Shown here: piece after piece, positions 46,548-57,375 of the stretch | Layout: each line of letters starts with the position of its first letter | Position numbering within the stretch: position 1 is the first letter of the stretch | Assembly (NCBI GenBank): GCA_013400115.1 | Contig: VXBP01004071.1 | Span: forward strand, 478,965 to 542,964 | DNA length: 64,000 bases | Origin: Rhinopomastus cyanomelas | Taxonomy: Eukaryota > Chordata > Aves > Bucerotiformes > Rhinopomastidae | Direction of reading: 5' to 3' | Position numbers and translations under genes: made by a program | The notes under the pieces: generated by a model | Told to the model about the DNA's origin: nothing | What the model saw: the letters and a program-made list of their open reading frames with translations, nothing else | The model's database searches: none

Positions 46548-49179
46548 TTGTGTGGGCAGTGGGGTTTGTAGGCTGACTAAATTCAGGTTTAAATTGGATA
46601 ATTCTCACTAAACGATGCCAAAGCCCTGTGGGTTGTTTAATCATATTTTTTAGCAGCTGAGCAATGTTGGAGAACTGTCAGAATGATTTGTGACATCTCC
46701 TGAGAACCTGAAGCTGGACTTCCCCAGGTGCCTACATGCTACGTGCTGCTGGTACATAGGTAAGAAGGAAATACCTGAGCTCCAGTGACAGTGAGTGGCA
46801 CACCATGTCCTCTGATGTGCCGGAGCATCCAATACTGCAATTAGATGGAGCAGCGTACACACAGATGACAAAACAATTAAACAGCAGTGAAACATAAAGG
46901 GGAAAAAATTAACAAGTAACCAAATTCATTTGACACAGAGATCAAAACATATCGACGGTGTCTCGCAACTCTGATAATTCCATTGAGCTGTGCAGAGCTG
47001 AACGCTGATGCTCACACGCAACCTCTGATTAACATTAAGTGGGGCTGTCAGTTTGACATAGCTGGATAAACCAATATTGAAAAATCTATTAAATATATCC
47101 GACTTGAACAGGGAGCACAAATCTTATTATATTATTTCAGCTGTAATTAGGTGGGAGATAAAATCATAAACAGGGAAGTGTAGTGAATTTTCTTCTGATG
47201 ATGCAGAGGCCGCCTGGGGTTTTGGTCTTTTGGGGAGAAGCTGGAGGGATCCAAGGAATTGCTGCAGCCTCGGATCTGCAGGGCTGAGGGGTGACTTTTG
47301 TGAGATGCACAGAACAGGTTTGTGATGATATTAGCTCCAACCCTCCTTGAGATAATGACATTGTAATGAATGTCCTTGCGTTTAACTGGAAACAGTAGTT
47401 CAGTGGTTTTACAAGCCGCAGCCTGCCTAATTGGTTCTTTGAATGGATAAACATTGCCATTTGGAAGGTTTGCTTTAGGACGTTCTGTGTTCTGTTCCCA
47501 TTAATAATGGAGGTCATGCCATTAAAGACTTTCACATGCTGAAAGTGTGATTTTAAAAATACTGCTCTCAGGAAAACAAAAATAAAGACACCTTTTCCAT
47601 TTTGAAGAAGGCTGAGGTTGCAAAGCCTGGTCCTCCAGGGTGAGGAGAGGGAAGCTGAGGTTTCCTCTTCAACCCGAGCTGCCTGCACACAGGACATAAC
47701 CTTAGTTTTATTATGTGGCCTTATCCAGTTGTTTCTATGCAGAGTTAGTGTCTTGCTCCAAGGAACTCAATGCTGCAACCTGAGCCAACAGCCAGATGGG
47801 TGGTTGTCGTGGCTTTGAGTACCCCTGCTTGTATTTTGTGGGTTTGGGGCCAGAAAGTCATTCCTTTGGTCCTAGTTATTTAAGGTGGGATTTATCTCGC
47901 TTAAGCTTGGCCATAGAAAGGCCAATGTTCCCGTGTTGCTAAGGACTTGCAGAGGGCGATTTCTCCTGGGTGATGATGAGGGGAAGCTCTTTCTGAAGAG
48001 CCCTCCCAACATTGGCAGTGGAAACTGGCTTTTGTGGCTGAACTGAGATGAGCTGAATTCCACCAATAATGTCTAGTCCCCAGTCTGATTTCATTTAACT
48101 CTGCTGGTTGTCACTCTTTGGTGATTAACCATCACCACCCTGCTCTGATGGGATGACATTTCTTTCCTAAGCATCTTCTTCCAGGGAAGAAGCACTAAGT
48201 GAGCTTCCCAGGTTTACACAGGAGTGTGTGACAGGTAGAGGGGATGGCTGTCTTGAACAGCAATGAAACACCATGACCAAGAAAACCTTTCTTGTTTTCT
48301 GTCCACAATGCTCCTCAGGCATTGTGAATGCATTGTGGTGAACAAGTGAGGAACACCAGCATCCCCAGTCAGGAGCTCTTCAGTTTTCACGGCGATTCAA
48401 GGAACTATCGAGCTCCCTGGAAGCCAACGGGTGTGTTGCCATTAGCTGCAGCAAAGCCAGCATTTTATCTTCATCATACAGCCCTGCCTCATTCTCTGGC
48501 CGATGTTTGAACTAGCCAAGGCACACAGGTAGCTCTGATGGTGCATGGTGAGAACTGAAGAATGCATTTCTGCCAAGCTGGGATGTATTTTCAACTTATA
48601 GGGTCTGTATCCCATCCCAAGAGGTCAGGACTTCTTTATAACAAAGTTTATGAAAATAGATTTAAGTTCTATTAGTGCATTTGCCTTAGTATTTGCAGGG
48701 AAAGGAGTCGAAGTGCTTTAAGAAATAGGGATGATTTATGTCAGGTGTAGAAGGCTTTGCTCTCTGTCATGTACTTCACTGTTGGAGGAATGAACAAATA
48801 GTCTGTGAATCAATAAGGGAATATTTATATTCTTTCTTAGTCTCAACTGCCCAGCGTCTTTCCTCCTGAAATGGCAAAGAGTGCTGAATAATTCATGCAA
48901 GCAGTCATTAATCCTTCCCCCTCTTTCTCTCTTGCTCAGAGGGACACCTCGTTCAGATACTATAAAACTTGTGACTGTTGAGTGTGAATCAGAGCTCCCC
49001 GAGTTAAAGTCAAGGAGCTTGTGTGCAGTTTAAAATATCTCTAATGATATCTGCAGAAGAACAAGCCTGCTATCATGGGCACCCCTGTGTTGTGATGGGG
49101 CTTGTTCAGAGGTGGAGAGCTTGTCTAGGGCTTTAGATGGGGGCACAAGCACTGCCAGGGTAAAAGGACGATGAGAACC
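46548..49179. other. Non-repetitive block with a conserved-element candidate
   Basis: This is 2.6 kb without CR1. Around 46920-47160 the DNA is AT-rich and repeat-free with several ATTA/TAAT cores and isolated CpG ('ATATCGACGGTGTCTCGC'). A 177-codon frame on - (47164-47697) overlaps the downstream part but shows no domain I recognise. Confidence 0.45.
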
Positions 49180-49516
49180 AAGAACCTTAAAGTGACCTTC
49201 CAGTCCCTGGCAGGGGGACTGTGAGAAGGCTGGGAAAGACTGTTCACAAGGGAAGGGAGTGATAGGAGAGATAGGGTCATGGTTTTAAGCTGGAAAAGGG
49301 CAGTTTGAGGCTGGACAGAAGGAAAAAGTTCTTGAATCTGAGGGTGGGGGATCCCTAGAACAGGCTGCTTAGAGAGGTGGTGGAGGCCCTATCCCTGGAG
49401 CCATGCAAGGTCAGGCTGGCTGGGTCTCTGGGCAATGTGTTCTAGTTGGAGATGTCCCTGCTTGGTTTAGGGTAGTTGAACTAGATGACCTTTGCAAGTC
49501 CCTTCAATTCTATGAA
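49180..49516 (+). mobile_element. CR1 LINE fragment (family B)
   Basis: 'CCAGTCCCTGGCAGGGGGAC', 'GAGAAGGCTGGGAAAGACTG', 'TTCTTGAATCTGAGGGTGGG', 'GGAGATGTCCCTGCTTGG' and 'CCCTTCAATTCTATGA' at the end. It is uninterrupted where the copy at 14872-15472 carries a nested insertion, so it serves as the empty-site reference. Confidence 0.93.
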
Positions 49517-50539
49517 AAGGGAACGCTAGTTTCTCTGGCCCAACAATCTGTGCAAACAGCATCTCGTCCTGTTCCTGGATAAATACTTGTGGGATAAACA
49601 GAATATGTAACTAGAAATTCCAAAATCTGTTTCCAGATGGACAGAGCTGGTTTGAACCTCGCCTTCTTTTATGGTGTCAAGGAAAAGCGCAGCAGGAAGA
49701 GCTGCCTGGGTAGTTTTGAACCATGCTTTTGAACCATGGTTGTATTCCAGAGGAACTCCAGTTGTCTGACCAGGGAGTGCAGGAGCAGCTGCCTCCTTTC
49801 CCTGTGCCACAAGACATGCACAGCCAAGCTTGGAGTAGCTGGATGGATGTTTTGAGGTGCTGGTGACACATTTGCTGGTGACTTGTCTCTCTCTGCTTCT
49901 GCTTATCACTCTGTCCTCTGTGGCTGTCGTTTTTATGGCTCTGTGTAAGGGGTGCAACTGTACACTGAAGTGTAGGAGTAGACGTGGAAAGCAGTCCTGA
50001 GCTGATAGCAGTAGTGAATAATGTGTCTCGGACTTCTGAATATGTGACTCTAATCTTACTTGCTGAAATGCACCAACAGAAATGTAAGCACGAGTGATCA
50101 TTAATTTTAGTGCAAGCTTTTTTTTTTCCCTTTTATGGAAGCTTGGAACTGCTGTAAATTTGGATTGGAACCATCAGTGAGTTGAGTTCAAAATGTAGGC
50201 TTGACTCTCAGAAAGATTTATGTCTGTGCTTAATGATTCTCTTGAAAGAGTTCCCAACTGGATCCTTCCTGGCAGATAGACTTTGTCTAAGAGGACTGCA
50301 GTTAGGTTTGAAGCACGAGTTAGGGAATGCGCTAAGGGCATGTATGACGGCTCCTAGCACCCACTCGTGCAGCATGAAGAGCTGCACTAACTGTTCAGGA
50401 GAAACATCTCTGGCTTTGTGAATCGCACGTGCTGTGGAGACTGCTGGACATGCGGCAAGACCCAGTCCTTGTTGTTTCTTGTTCCCAGACTAACTAAACA
50501 CAGCTAGTAGGGTTGGCCAGTGCCAGGAAAATGTACCAA
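49517..50539. other. Non-repetitive stretch, no gene recognised
   Basis: The 191-codon open frame on - (49526-50101) is one of the longest in the window, but I recognise no domain. A second frame covers the same bases and the composition is not coding-like. Confidence 0.45.
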
Positions 50540-50774
50540 AAAAAGCTGTCACGTTGGAAAGAATTCCTAAGGAAAAACTTCATTACAGTGAGGGTGACAG
50601 AGCCTTGGCAGAGGCTGCTCAGAGAGGTTGTGGAGTCTCCTGCTCTGGAGACTTTCCAAACCCTCCTGGATGTAAGCCTGTGTGACCTGTCCTAGGGGAT
50701 CTGCTCTGGCAGGGAATTGGACTGGATGACCTCTAGAGGTCCCTTCCAACCGCTGACATTCTATGATTCTGTGA
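50540..50774 (+). mobile_element. CR1 LINE fragment (family C)
   Basis: 'CGTTGGAAAGAATTCCTAAG', 'CTTCATTACAGTGAGGGTGA', 'GTGGAGTCTCCTGCTCTGG', 'GTGTGACCTGTCCTAGGGG', 'CCCTTCCAACCGCTGACATT' and the tail 'CTATGATTCTGTG'. Confidence 0.93.
50558..50695 (+). pseudogene. CR1 ORF2 C-terminal remnant (short)
   Basis: In frame: 'EFLRKNFITVRVTEPWQRLL', 'REVVESPALETFQTLLDV' and 'SLCDLS', then stop. This is the last 45 or so codons of CR1 ORF2 with no domain of known activity. Confidence 0.75.
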
Positions 50775-51663
50775 CGTTTGCAAGAGCTGTGGCAGAAGTC
50801 TGCAGGGCTGAGTCTCTGCACAAGAAGGAGCAGGACAGTTGAGAGCACCAGCTCAGCTGCGAGGTGAAACAATGGGACATGGGAAATGCTGTGATGTCCC
50901 AGCCTGCTGGAGATCCTGCGTAACATCACAGATTATCCCAAGCCGACTCATTTTGAAAACAATGAATTTATTTATTGCTTTCAAGTACTATTAGACTCAG
51001 AAGAATTATAATGCTTTAAACAAGAAACTGTGCCTGTTTGGATGGAAAGCAGAGGTTTGCTGTTTCAGTGCTTGTTCAGCTGGGAGAGACCCTTGGAAGG
51101 ATGGAGTTGTGGTGGAGAGGGTGAGGAACAGCTCAGGGAGAGAAAAAAGAAGTCTAAGCCTATAAATGGGAACTGTTGATGTTTGTGTGCTCAGGATTCA
51201 CAGCAGGGCAGTAAATGCAGGCTGGGATGATGCTTACAGCTACTTTATGTATTTGTTCTTTTGGAGGGCAGATGAAATAGTGAATGTTTAGTTGCAATCC
51301 AGCTGGCGGAGTATCAACAAGCAAACAGAAACCACCCTGGAGATTTGCTTGGGGTGTCAGCCAAAAGTTAAGCTGTCAAGTTTTAGATTCCTCAAGGTAC
51401 AGACCTTGCCCTCAGCTCAGCAGCTTAGAGTCCACCAGCACTTCTCAGCCTTTCTCTCAGGAGATTGTCTCTGAACTGGCTCTCAGAGGGGGACTGTGTG
51501 AGGAGATCGTGTACATACTGGCTAAAAGGATGATGTCTCCAGACTGTGAGAGGCTCCTTGAACATGTGTTTTGGGAGAGAAAGAGCCTGGGTCGTGATGG
51601 CTCTTCTGGGATCCTGTTGTGTAGGGCTGTGATGTTTGGTTTCTTTCCTTGAAAGCACTGAGA
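50775..51663. other. Non-repetitive stretch, no gene recognised
   Basis: Nothing recognised. Open frames around 51284-51684 run on both strands without a domain. Confidence 0.5.
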
Positions 51664-51671
51664 CTCTGGGT
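51664..51671. repeat. Target site duplication (left), hAT copy 2
   Basis: CTCTGGGT at 51664-51671 is repeated exactly at 51815-51822, flanking the element. Confidence 0.93.
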
Positions 51672-51814
51672 CAGGGGTCCTCAAACTTTTTAAATAGGCG
51701 GCCGGTTCACTGTCCCTCAGGCAGTGTCGGGGGCTGGGCTATAGTTTGTGCTGCCTGGATTGGACACCCTGGGGGGCCGTATACGGCCCATGGACCGGGG
51801 TTTGAGGACCCCTG
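51672..51814 (+). mobile_element. Non-autonomous hAT DNA transposon (143 bp), internally deleted copy
   Basis: Perfect 15-bp terminal inverted repeats (CAGGGGTCCTCAAAC and GTTTGAGGACCCCTG) and an exact 8-bp target duplication. Reading + it matches the reverse complement of 45609-45874 through 'GCTATAGTTTGTGCTGCCTG' and resumes at 'ATTGGACACCCTGGGGGGCC'. About 123 bp of the longer copy's GC-rich interior is missing. It has no coding capacity and must have been moved by a transposase encoded elsewhere. Confidence 0.93.
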
Positions 51815-51822
51815 CTCTGGGT
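51815..51822. repeat. Target site duplication (right), hAT copy 2
   Basis: CTCTGGGT, an exact copy of 51664-51671. Confidence 0.93.
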
Positions 51823-52034
51823 GCTGGCTTTGCATGGGAGATGAGGGCTTGTGGCCACATGCTTTGCTCCTGTGTGTGCCCTGCTCTGGAGACAGTGTTT
51901 CCAGCGACATTGCCACACGCCTGTGCTGCACACCTAGAGTGTTTGCCGTGGGCTCCCACTCCAGGCAGAGAATCGTTCAGTCACCACGACGGCACAAGCC
52001 ACGCAGGCACTGAGCTTACTCAGCCTCACAGCAG

Positions 52035-52072
52035 CCTTTTTATTTATATAGCCACTGCCTCCTCCAAAGGGT
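52035..52072. repeat. Possible ancient interspersed-repeat motif (weak)
   Basis: 'TTTTATTTATATAGCC' followed by 'CTCCAAAGGGTCTAAAA' parallels the layout at 5262-5305 (TTTATATAGC, a short spacer, then AAGG.TCT). Divergence is high. Confidence 0.22.
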
Positions 52073-52504
52073 CTAAAAATAACCCCCGTGCTCTGAGTAA
52101 GCAGATTGCCTGCCTTCCCTTCGAGATGGCTGTGATGTAACTGCTGTTTAGCTCCTGCGAAGAGCAGGGGATTCAGCCAGAGAAGCACACGGTGTCTTGG
52201 GGAGGAGTGGAGCTGAGCTGATGACTGGCTGTAGCAGAGCTGCCAGGGCTGCCAAGCACCACCTCCCACGCTGGAGCACTCGTGGTGAAGCCCCGTGGCA
52301 CAGGGGAAGTTCACACTCATTGATTGCGATGGGTAGCAGCTCGAATCGTGCCCCAAAGCTGACAGAGAAGAGAACATTTCAGTGGAGAGCTGTGTTGGTG
52401 AGACAGAAGCGGCGCAGAGGCTCGGAGCGCGGCAGCCTAACAAGTGCTAGAAGGGCTTGCAATCTGCACAGGGCCATAATTAAAGCGGCTGCGATTAACT
52501 GGTG

Positions 52505-52512
52505 ATGCAAAT
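52505..52512 (+). promoter_or_regulatory. Octamer motif in a candidate conserved element
   Basis: ATGCAAAT is preceded by 'CCATAATTAAAGCGGCTGCG' and 'ATTAACTGGTG', so a homeodomain-type core and a POU-type site lie within about 40 bp. The surrounding 52380-52520 is repeat-free with several CpGs. Function is inference. Confidence 0.3.
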
Positions 52513-54069
52513 TAGGAAGCAATAGCAGAGACAGCAGGGCTTTTGCTCCAGTGCCCTCCAATGCTCAGGGACACCAGGTGGTTTTGAGGATCCCCTAATC
52601 GCTCTGTGCTTTGCACTGCAGAACATAGACCTGAATTGGCTGAGTTACATGGCAGGGCAGCTGTGACTGGTGCTGTGGAAACGTGAAGCAAAAGGATTGT
52701 CGTCTGCCTGGCCAGTGGAATTCACCAGCCAAACCGCCTCCACCAACCCCACCACAAAACCATAGCAAAGGAAGCTGAAGCACAGAGAAAGCAAATTGCA
52801 TGTCCAGTGTTTCTGTGCGACAAGACTTTTTGTGGGCTCCATCTTGAGGCTTTTCAGAAATTTGGCGTCTGTGGGTGATGTTTACAGATAGCCTCTTCAT
52901 TTCCATGGAGACCTTGATGCCTGGGCTCTGCGATCAGACAGCTCAGACTGCCCTTTCCTAGCATGTTCTGCTTGGGCTCAAAGACACAAGTCCTCACCTT
53001 GTAACTGCTTTCCCAGAGATCACAGCATCCTTCTTAGCAGTTCATTTTCTAGATCCTTCTCTCCTAAAACAGCCCCAAAATATGAAAAGCAAATGCAGGA
53101 CTAGTGCAGTGGGTGACATTTGTGCCCGCTCGTTTCTCTGACCCAGCAAGTACTGAGCTGTGCAGCACAGACACCCAGAGGTGTAAAGTGAAGCAGAAGG
53201 TTCCTCCTGACCTCACAAAACCATCCAATTATTTGGAGTGCCGATGAGTTTGTTATCTGGCGATGTTCAACCTGGTTCTTAATGCTAAAAGGACCATTCT
53301 TCGTAATTCACTGCAAATAGTGGGCATCAAACTGCTTGCCCTGGTAGGACCCTGGGGCAAGGAGTTCCCGAGGTAATGTGCTTATACCGAAAAAATTGTG
53401 TTACCTTTGTGTTTCCACCAGCTCCTATTTGCTCTTATAGAGATGGAAGGTCTTTTGGGGTCGTTTTCTGATGCTTTTAGCGACTGAAGAGAGATAATTG
53501 ATGAGGAAACACCCAGGCTGTGAGGCAGCAGACCTGCCAGGGCATATGAGGAGGTGGCTGTGCAGTTGTGAAAGCACAGAATCTGCACATGATGGAAAAT
53601 GACGGGTATGAGAGAGCGCAGGACAGCCAGAGTGAGAAAGTGCTGCATTCCTAGGAAATCACTCATCTCCGCTAGCCAGCAGCGAGTCCTAACTGGAAAT
53701 GAAAGCAGACCACTGTGCCTTGAGGTGAGCAGTTGGGGTGGATCCCATTTCTCCCTATTTTCTGCCCAGTTAGAGCCAGTAGAGCTTGTCTACAGCTGAG
53801 AGCTGCTATCAGACAGGAGAAGTGTGGATTTGCTTGTACGTGGTGCTACCTGTCAGCTCCCTGTACAGTCCTCAACAGTCAGGTCTGCTGCTGGCTGTAG
53901 AAGAAGCCTAGAAAACTGAGGCATTAAATGGTCCTGTATGGGAGGGATCAGTAAAGAAAATGGATCTTCGTAGACCTTGTAATAGTCCAGAAATCTTTGT
54001 AGTTGTCTGTGACCTCAGTAGACCTTTGTGTAATGATGGGAACAGACATTAGTATACAGCAGATATTAG

Positions 54070-54110
54070 ATTTTACAATCAATTATATTCATTTTAATTG
54101 ATTATAAAAT
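54070..54110. repeat. AT-rich hairpin, 16-bp arms
   Basis: ATTTTACAATCAATTA (54070-54085) and TAATTGATTATAAAAT (54095-54110) are reverse complements at 15 of 16 positions around a 9-nt loop. Read from the - strand the single mismatch becomes a G-U wobble, so an RNA from that strand would pair along the full arm. Confidence 0.6.
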
Positions 54111-54558
54111 AATGGGGAATGCATTTAAGGAGTTTCCACTTAATTCACTGCAATTAGAATATGCTTCATTATTATAAATTTGATGGGGCAATAAAGGTAT
54201 TAAAATAAATAGAACAGTAGAGCTGCTCGTTAAAATAGCATCTGACCTCTGTGCACAAAAACTTGCTGGAGTGAGCTCAGTAAAACTGGCTGCAGTGTGG
54301 TAGCAGTGGGAACTATTAATTCCCAGTTCACAGGGCTTGGCAAGCATGATGCAAATAAGTCAAACTTTACTATCTATCTCATATGAAGGACTGGAGAGGA
54401 CTTTGCTGAAACAACAGCAGTTGTGCAGCCGTTGTGGACATGGGAGTTCAGGTGCTGAAACTTTGCACGTTTGCACCTTGTAGAATTTGTAAGGCAAGGT
54501 GCTCCTGTAGGGGTGTCACATTGTTCTTTGGGGTGTGCATTCCACTCAGAGCAGGATT

Positions 54559-54766
54559 AGGCTGATGTTAGAGGAAAGCTCTTTACAATGAGGATGATGG
54601 ATCCCTGGAACAAGCTGCCCAGAGGAGGTGGAGGCCCCACCCCTACAGCCATTCAGGGGGCTCTGAGCAATCTATTCTGGTTAGAGATGTCCCTGCTTGT
54701 TGTAGAGGGGGTTGGACTGGATGACCTTTGGAGGTCCTTTACAACCCAACACATTCTATGATTCTG
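54559..54766 (+). mobile_element. CR1 LINE fragment (family B)
   Basis: 'TAGAGGAAAGCTCTTTACAA', 'GGATCCCTGGAACAAGCTGC', 'GAGGTGGAGGCCCCACCCC', 'GGTTAGAGATGTCCCTGC', 'GGTTGGACTGGATGACCTTT' and the tail 'CATTCTATGATTCTG'. A segment of the ORF2 end is slightly shortened. Confidence 0.92.
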
Positions 54767-55451
54767 ATTGTGTGTGATCTAGATGTTTGGATGCCTATCC
54801 AGACCCTGAGCAGCTGGACTGGAAATCTTTCAAGAACTGGTGTTTGAACACTGCTCATTGCCAGAGCTGGAGAACATTTTGCAGCCTGGAAGCAAGCAAG
54901 GATTGAGGGGAAAATTTGCGATGACACTGTTGTTGTCCTTTGAGTGGGAAAGAAGTTTGGTTTGCTTCTGTGTTTGGACAAATGTCTTGGGGGGGTTGTT
55001 CCCCACATACATCCTGAGCTGTGCTGAGCACACAGCGGGTTGCTGAGGAAGAACATGATGCTCTGCTCTGAGTTGAAGGATACCACTGGTGTTGCTGCTG
55101 GACTCTGGTGTTTCGTTTGGATGTTGGGTTTTGTTTTTCTCAATACCCTTAAGGAAGTGCTGAAGCAAGATTCTGTGTTTTATTGCTGTGAAAACATGGA
55201 TTTGGGAAATTTCTTTTCATGGCACAGTGGTCCTAAAAAATCTTTGGGTAATTTTTGTAACCAGATTGCATATTGCTGAAAAACCAAACTGCATGGCCTG
55301 GGAAGGAGGACAGTGTTTGTAGTCAATCCTATGTACTACAGACAGTTGGTTTCCCCTGAGAGGTGCAAACCACAAACACACTGGTTCAGGAGTATTTTAT
55401 TTTTGCTGCTCAAGAGTCCATTCCTTGTGTTACCTGGCCTGGGGATATCTG
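54767..55451. other. Non-repetitive stretch, no gene recognised
   Basis: Open frames of 134 and 112 codons on - (54739-55168) and 79 codons on + overlap each other. None shows a recognisable domain. Confidence 0.5.
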
Positions 55452-55781
55452 CATCTACAGCTGCCTAAAAGGAGGGTAACAAGGCTGATGATGGTCTCTT
55501 CTCCCAAATTACTAATGATAGGATGAGGGGAAATGGCCTCAAGTTGCATCAGGGGAGGTTTTGACTGGACCTTAGGAAGATGTTCTTTACTAAGAGAGTG
55601 CTTGGGCACTGAAACAGGCTGCCGAAGGAGGTGGTGGAGTCACCATCCCTGGAGGTGTTTAAAAAACAAGTAACTAGAGCACTTGAGGCCATGGTCTAGG
55701 GGTTAGGGAGATGTTGGGATGAAGGCTGGATTGGATGATCCTGGAGGTCCTTTCTAGCCATGATGATTCAACAATTTTATG
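55452..55781 (+). mobile_element. CR1 LINE fragment, 3' end
   Basis: 'ATCTACAGCTGCCTAAAAGG', 'ACTAATGATAGGATGAGGGG', 'GGCCTCAAGTTGCATCAGGG', 'GTGGAGTCACCATCCCTGG', 'GATTGGATGATCCTGGAGG' and the eroded tail 'GATTCAACAATTTTATG'. Stops break the ORF2 frame. Confidence 0.92.
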
Positions 55782-57282
55782 ACTGTTCACCCCACTGCAC
55801 TAGGTGCTTGGAGTTTCCTTTGTGCAGTCAGGTTCTTCTCTCTTGGAGATTGTGGCCAGAAGTCAGTGCTGAACTTGGGCCATATCTGTGCTCCTTGCCT
55901 TAACCAAGGCTACTCTTCATGAACATGAACTGGTCCCCCTTTGCAGATCACCGGGTTTTGTATTTCTGAGCTTGGCCGGAAGATGGGAGATGGCACTTTG
56001 CTGCTTCTCTCTCTGGGAATGTAGTTGGGGACGAGTGGTAATTTCCACATCAGATGTGAAGGAGGTGTTTGATCCTATGGCAAAAGCACACTGTGTAGCC
56101 CTGATTTGGTGAGAGGGCTTTTGTGCTTTCCAGTAGTGAGGAATGGACCTCAACGGGATATTCCTATCTCTGGCTGCACAGCTCCTATTTCTGCCTGTTA
56201 CAGCCCATCTATCCAGAGTCACTTTTGCATGGCACTTAAATGGACCAAAATCTTTCACCAGCTAGCGAGGTACTGCTGCGGCTTGTTTGGTGTTTTGTAA
56301 TCTGTTATTAGGACAGGGCTTTGCTGAAGTAAAATATGAGGGCAAAGGCAAGGAACAAGCCTGTGGCATTAGAATGCTGTTAGCAAGCTGGAGGCATATC
56401 AGAGAGATTGCTCCTGAGAGGAACATTTGCTGCCTTCCTGCTTTTGAACCTTTTCTTTTTCTTTTTTTCTTTTTCATTTGCCTGTTTCTAAGTCTGGGAT
56501 TTATCCTGAATTTAAGAACTGACAGGTTTTGATCATTTGAATAGGTACCACTGTTCAGCAGGGAATATATGTGCCAGCTGAGATGTCTCTTAAAGCCAAT
56601 TTGTACTACCAGTTATAGGTGCAGGCTCCTTGAGACTAATGTTTCAGCTGCATATTCTCCACCTGTATTACTGTGTTCATCTCCTGGTCCTCCCATCTTT
56701 GAGTTGCATTAACCTCCCTTCCCATCCCCTCCCAGACACTCGGGCATGTTCTTTGGGGTGAATCCATATTGAACCATGGAAAAATGATGTTGTGTGATTA
56801 GGAGTCTGACTCTGATTTAGGCAGAGCTCTTAGAAGCACCCTCATTTCTTAATCTAGACCTCAGCTTGTTGTGCTGAGGATATGCAGCTTGCCTTCAGGC
56901 AGGCAGGATCACTCCTGCTGCTGAATATCCAGCACATAGCACCTCTTCCAGCTTCTTCTCTGTGTGTGACTGGTGGTCCAATTCTAGTGCCTTCACTGTA
57001 CTGAACAGCAGAAGAATTAAGTTAGTAACTGTTGCTCACAAATGAGAATTATTTATAGATAATGGCTATAAGGAAGATTTTCCATGGCAGTAGTGCTGAT
57101 TTCTGAGATCTTCTTTTGATTACAGGGATGTACTTTTGGTATTTTGGGGAGAGCATGAGCTGGTGCGGGTGTTAAATTGGAGGATGGTTTAGTGCAATTC
57201 TTCACTGGTGCTCCTTGAAAGAGGAAATTTGGCTCTGTGAACACTCTTTTTGTCTTAAACTGTCCACCCCAGACATGTTTCT
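55782..57282. other. Non-repetitive block with a polypyrimidine run
   Basis: No gene or CR1 was recognised. A C/T-only run (T-rich with regular C) spans about 56449-56476. Confidence 0.5.
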
Positions 57283-57375
57283 GTGTGATCTGCTGTAGGA
57301 GAACCTGCTCAGCCAGTGGGGTTGGACTAGATGATCTCCAGAGTTGTCTCCTAACCCCTACAATTCTATGATTCC
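57283..57375 (+). mobile_element. CR1 LINE, short 3' UTR fragment
   Basis: 'TGTGATCTGCTGTAGGAGAA', 'GGGGTTGGACTAGATGATC', 'TCCTAACCCCTACAATTC' and the tail 'TATGATTCCTGTG'. Confidence 0.85.

Larger units (their letters stand above)
51823..54558. other. Non-repetitive block with candidate regulatory DNA
   Basis: This is 2.7 kb without CR1 or a recognised gene. It includes a possible ancient-repeat motif (52035-52072), a CpG-containing block with an octamer (52380-52520), an AT-rich hairpin (54070-54110) and another octamer ATGCAAAT at 54349-54356. The 169-codon frame on - (51934-52443) shows no domain. Confidence 0.45.

Noticed and set aside
47164..47697. 177-codon open frame on the - strand
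   Set aside because: It reads as random sequence without motifs; no support beyond length.
49526..50101. 191-codon open frame on the - strand
   Set aside because: No family resemblance or domain; a second frame covers the same bases, and no splice or promoter context supports it.
52575..52600. Third hAT end ('GGTTTTGAGGATCCCCT')
   Set aside because: It only partly matches the terminal repeat, with no partner end and no 8-bp duplication.
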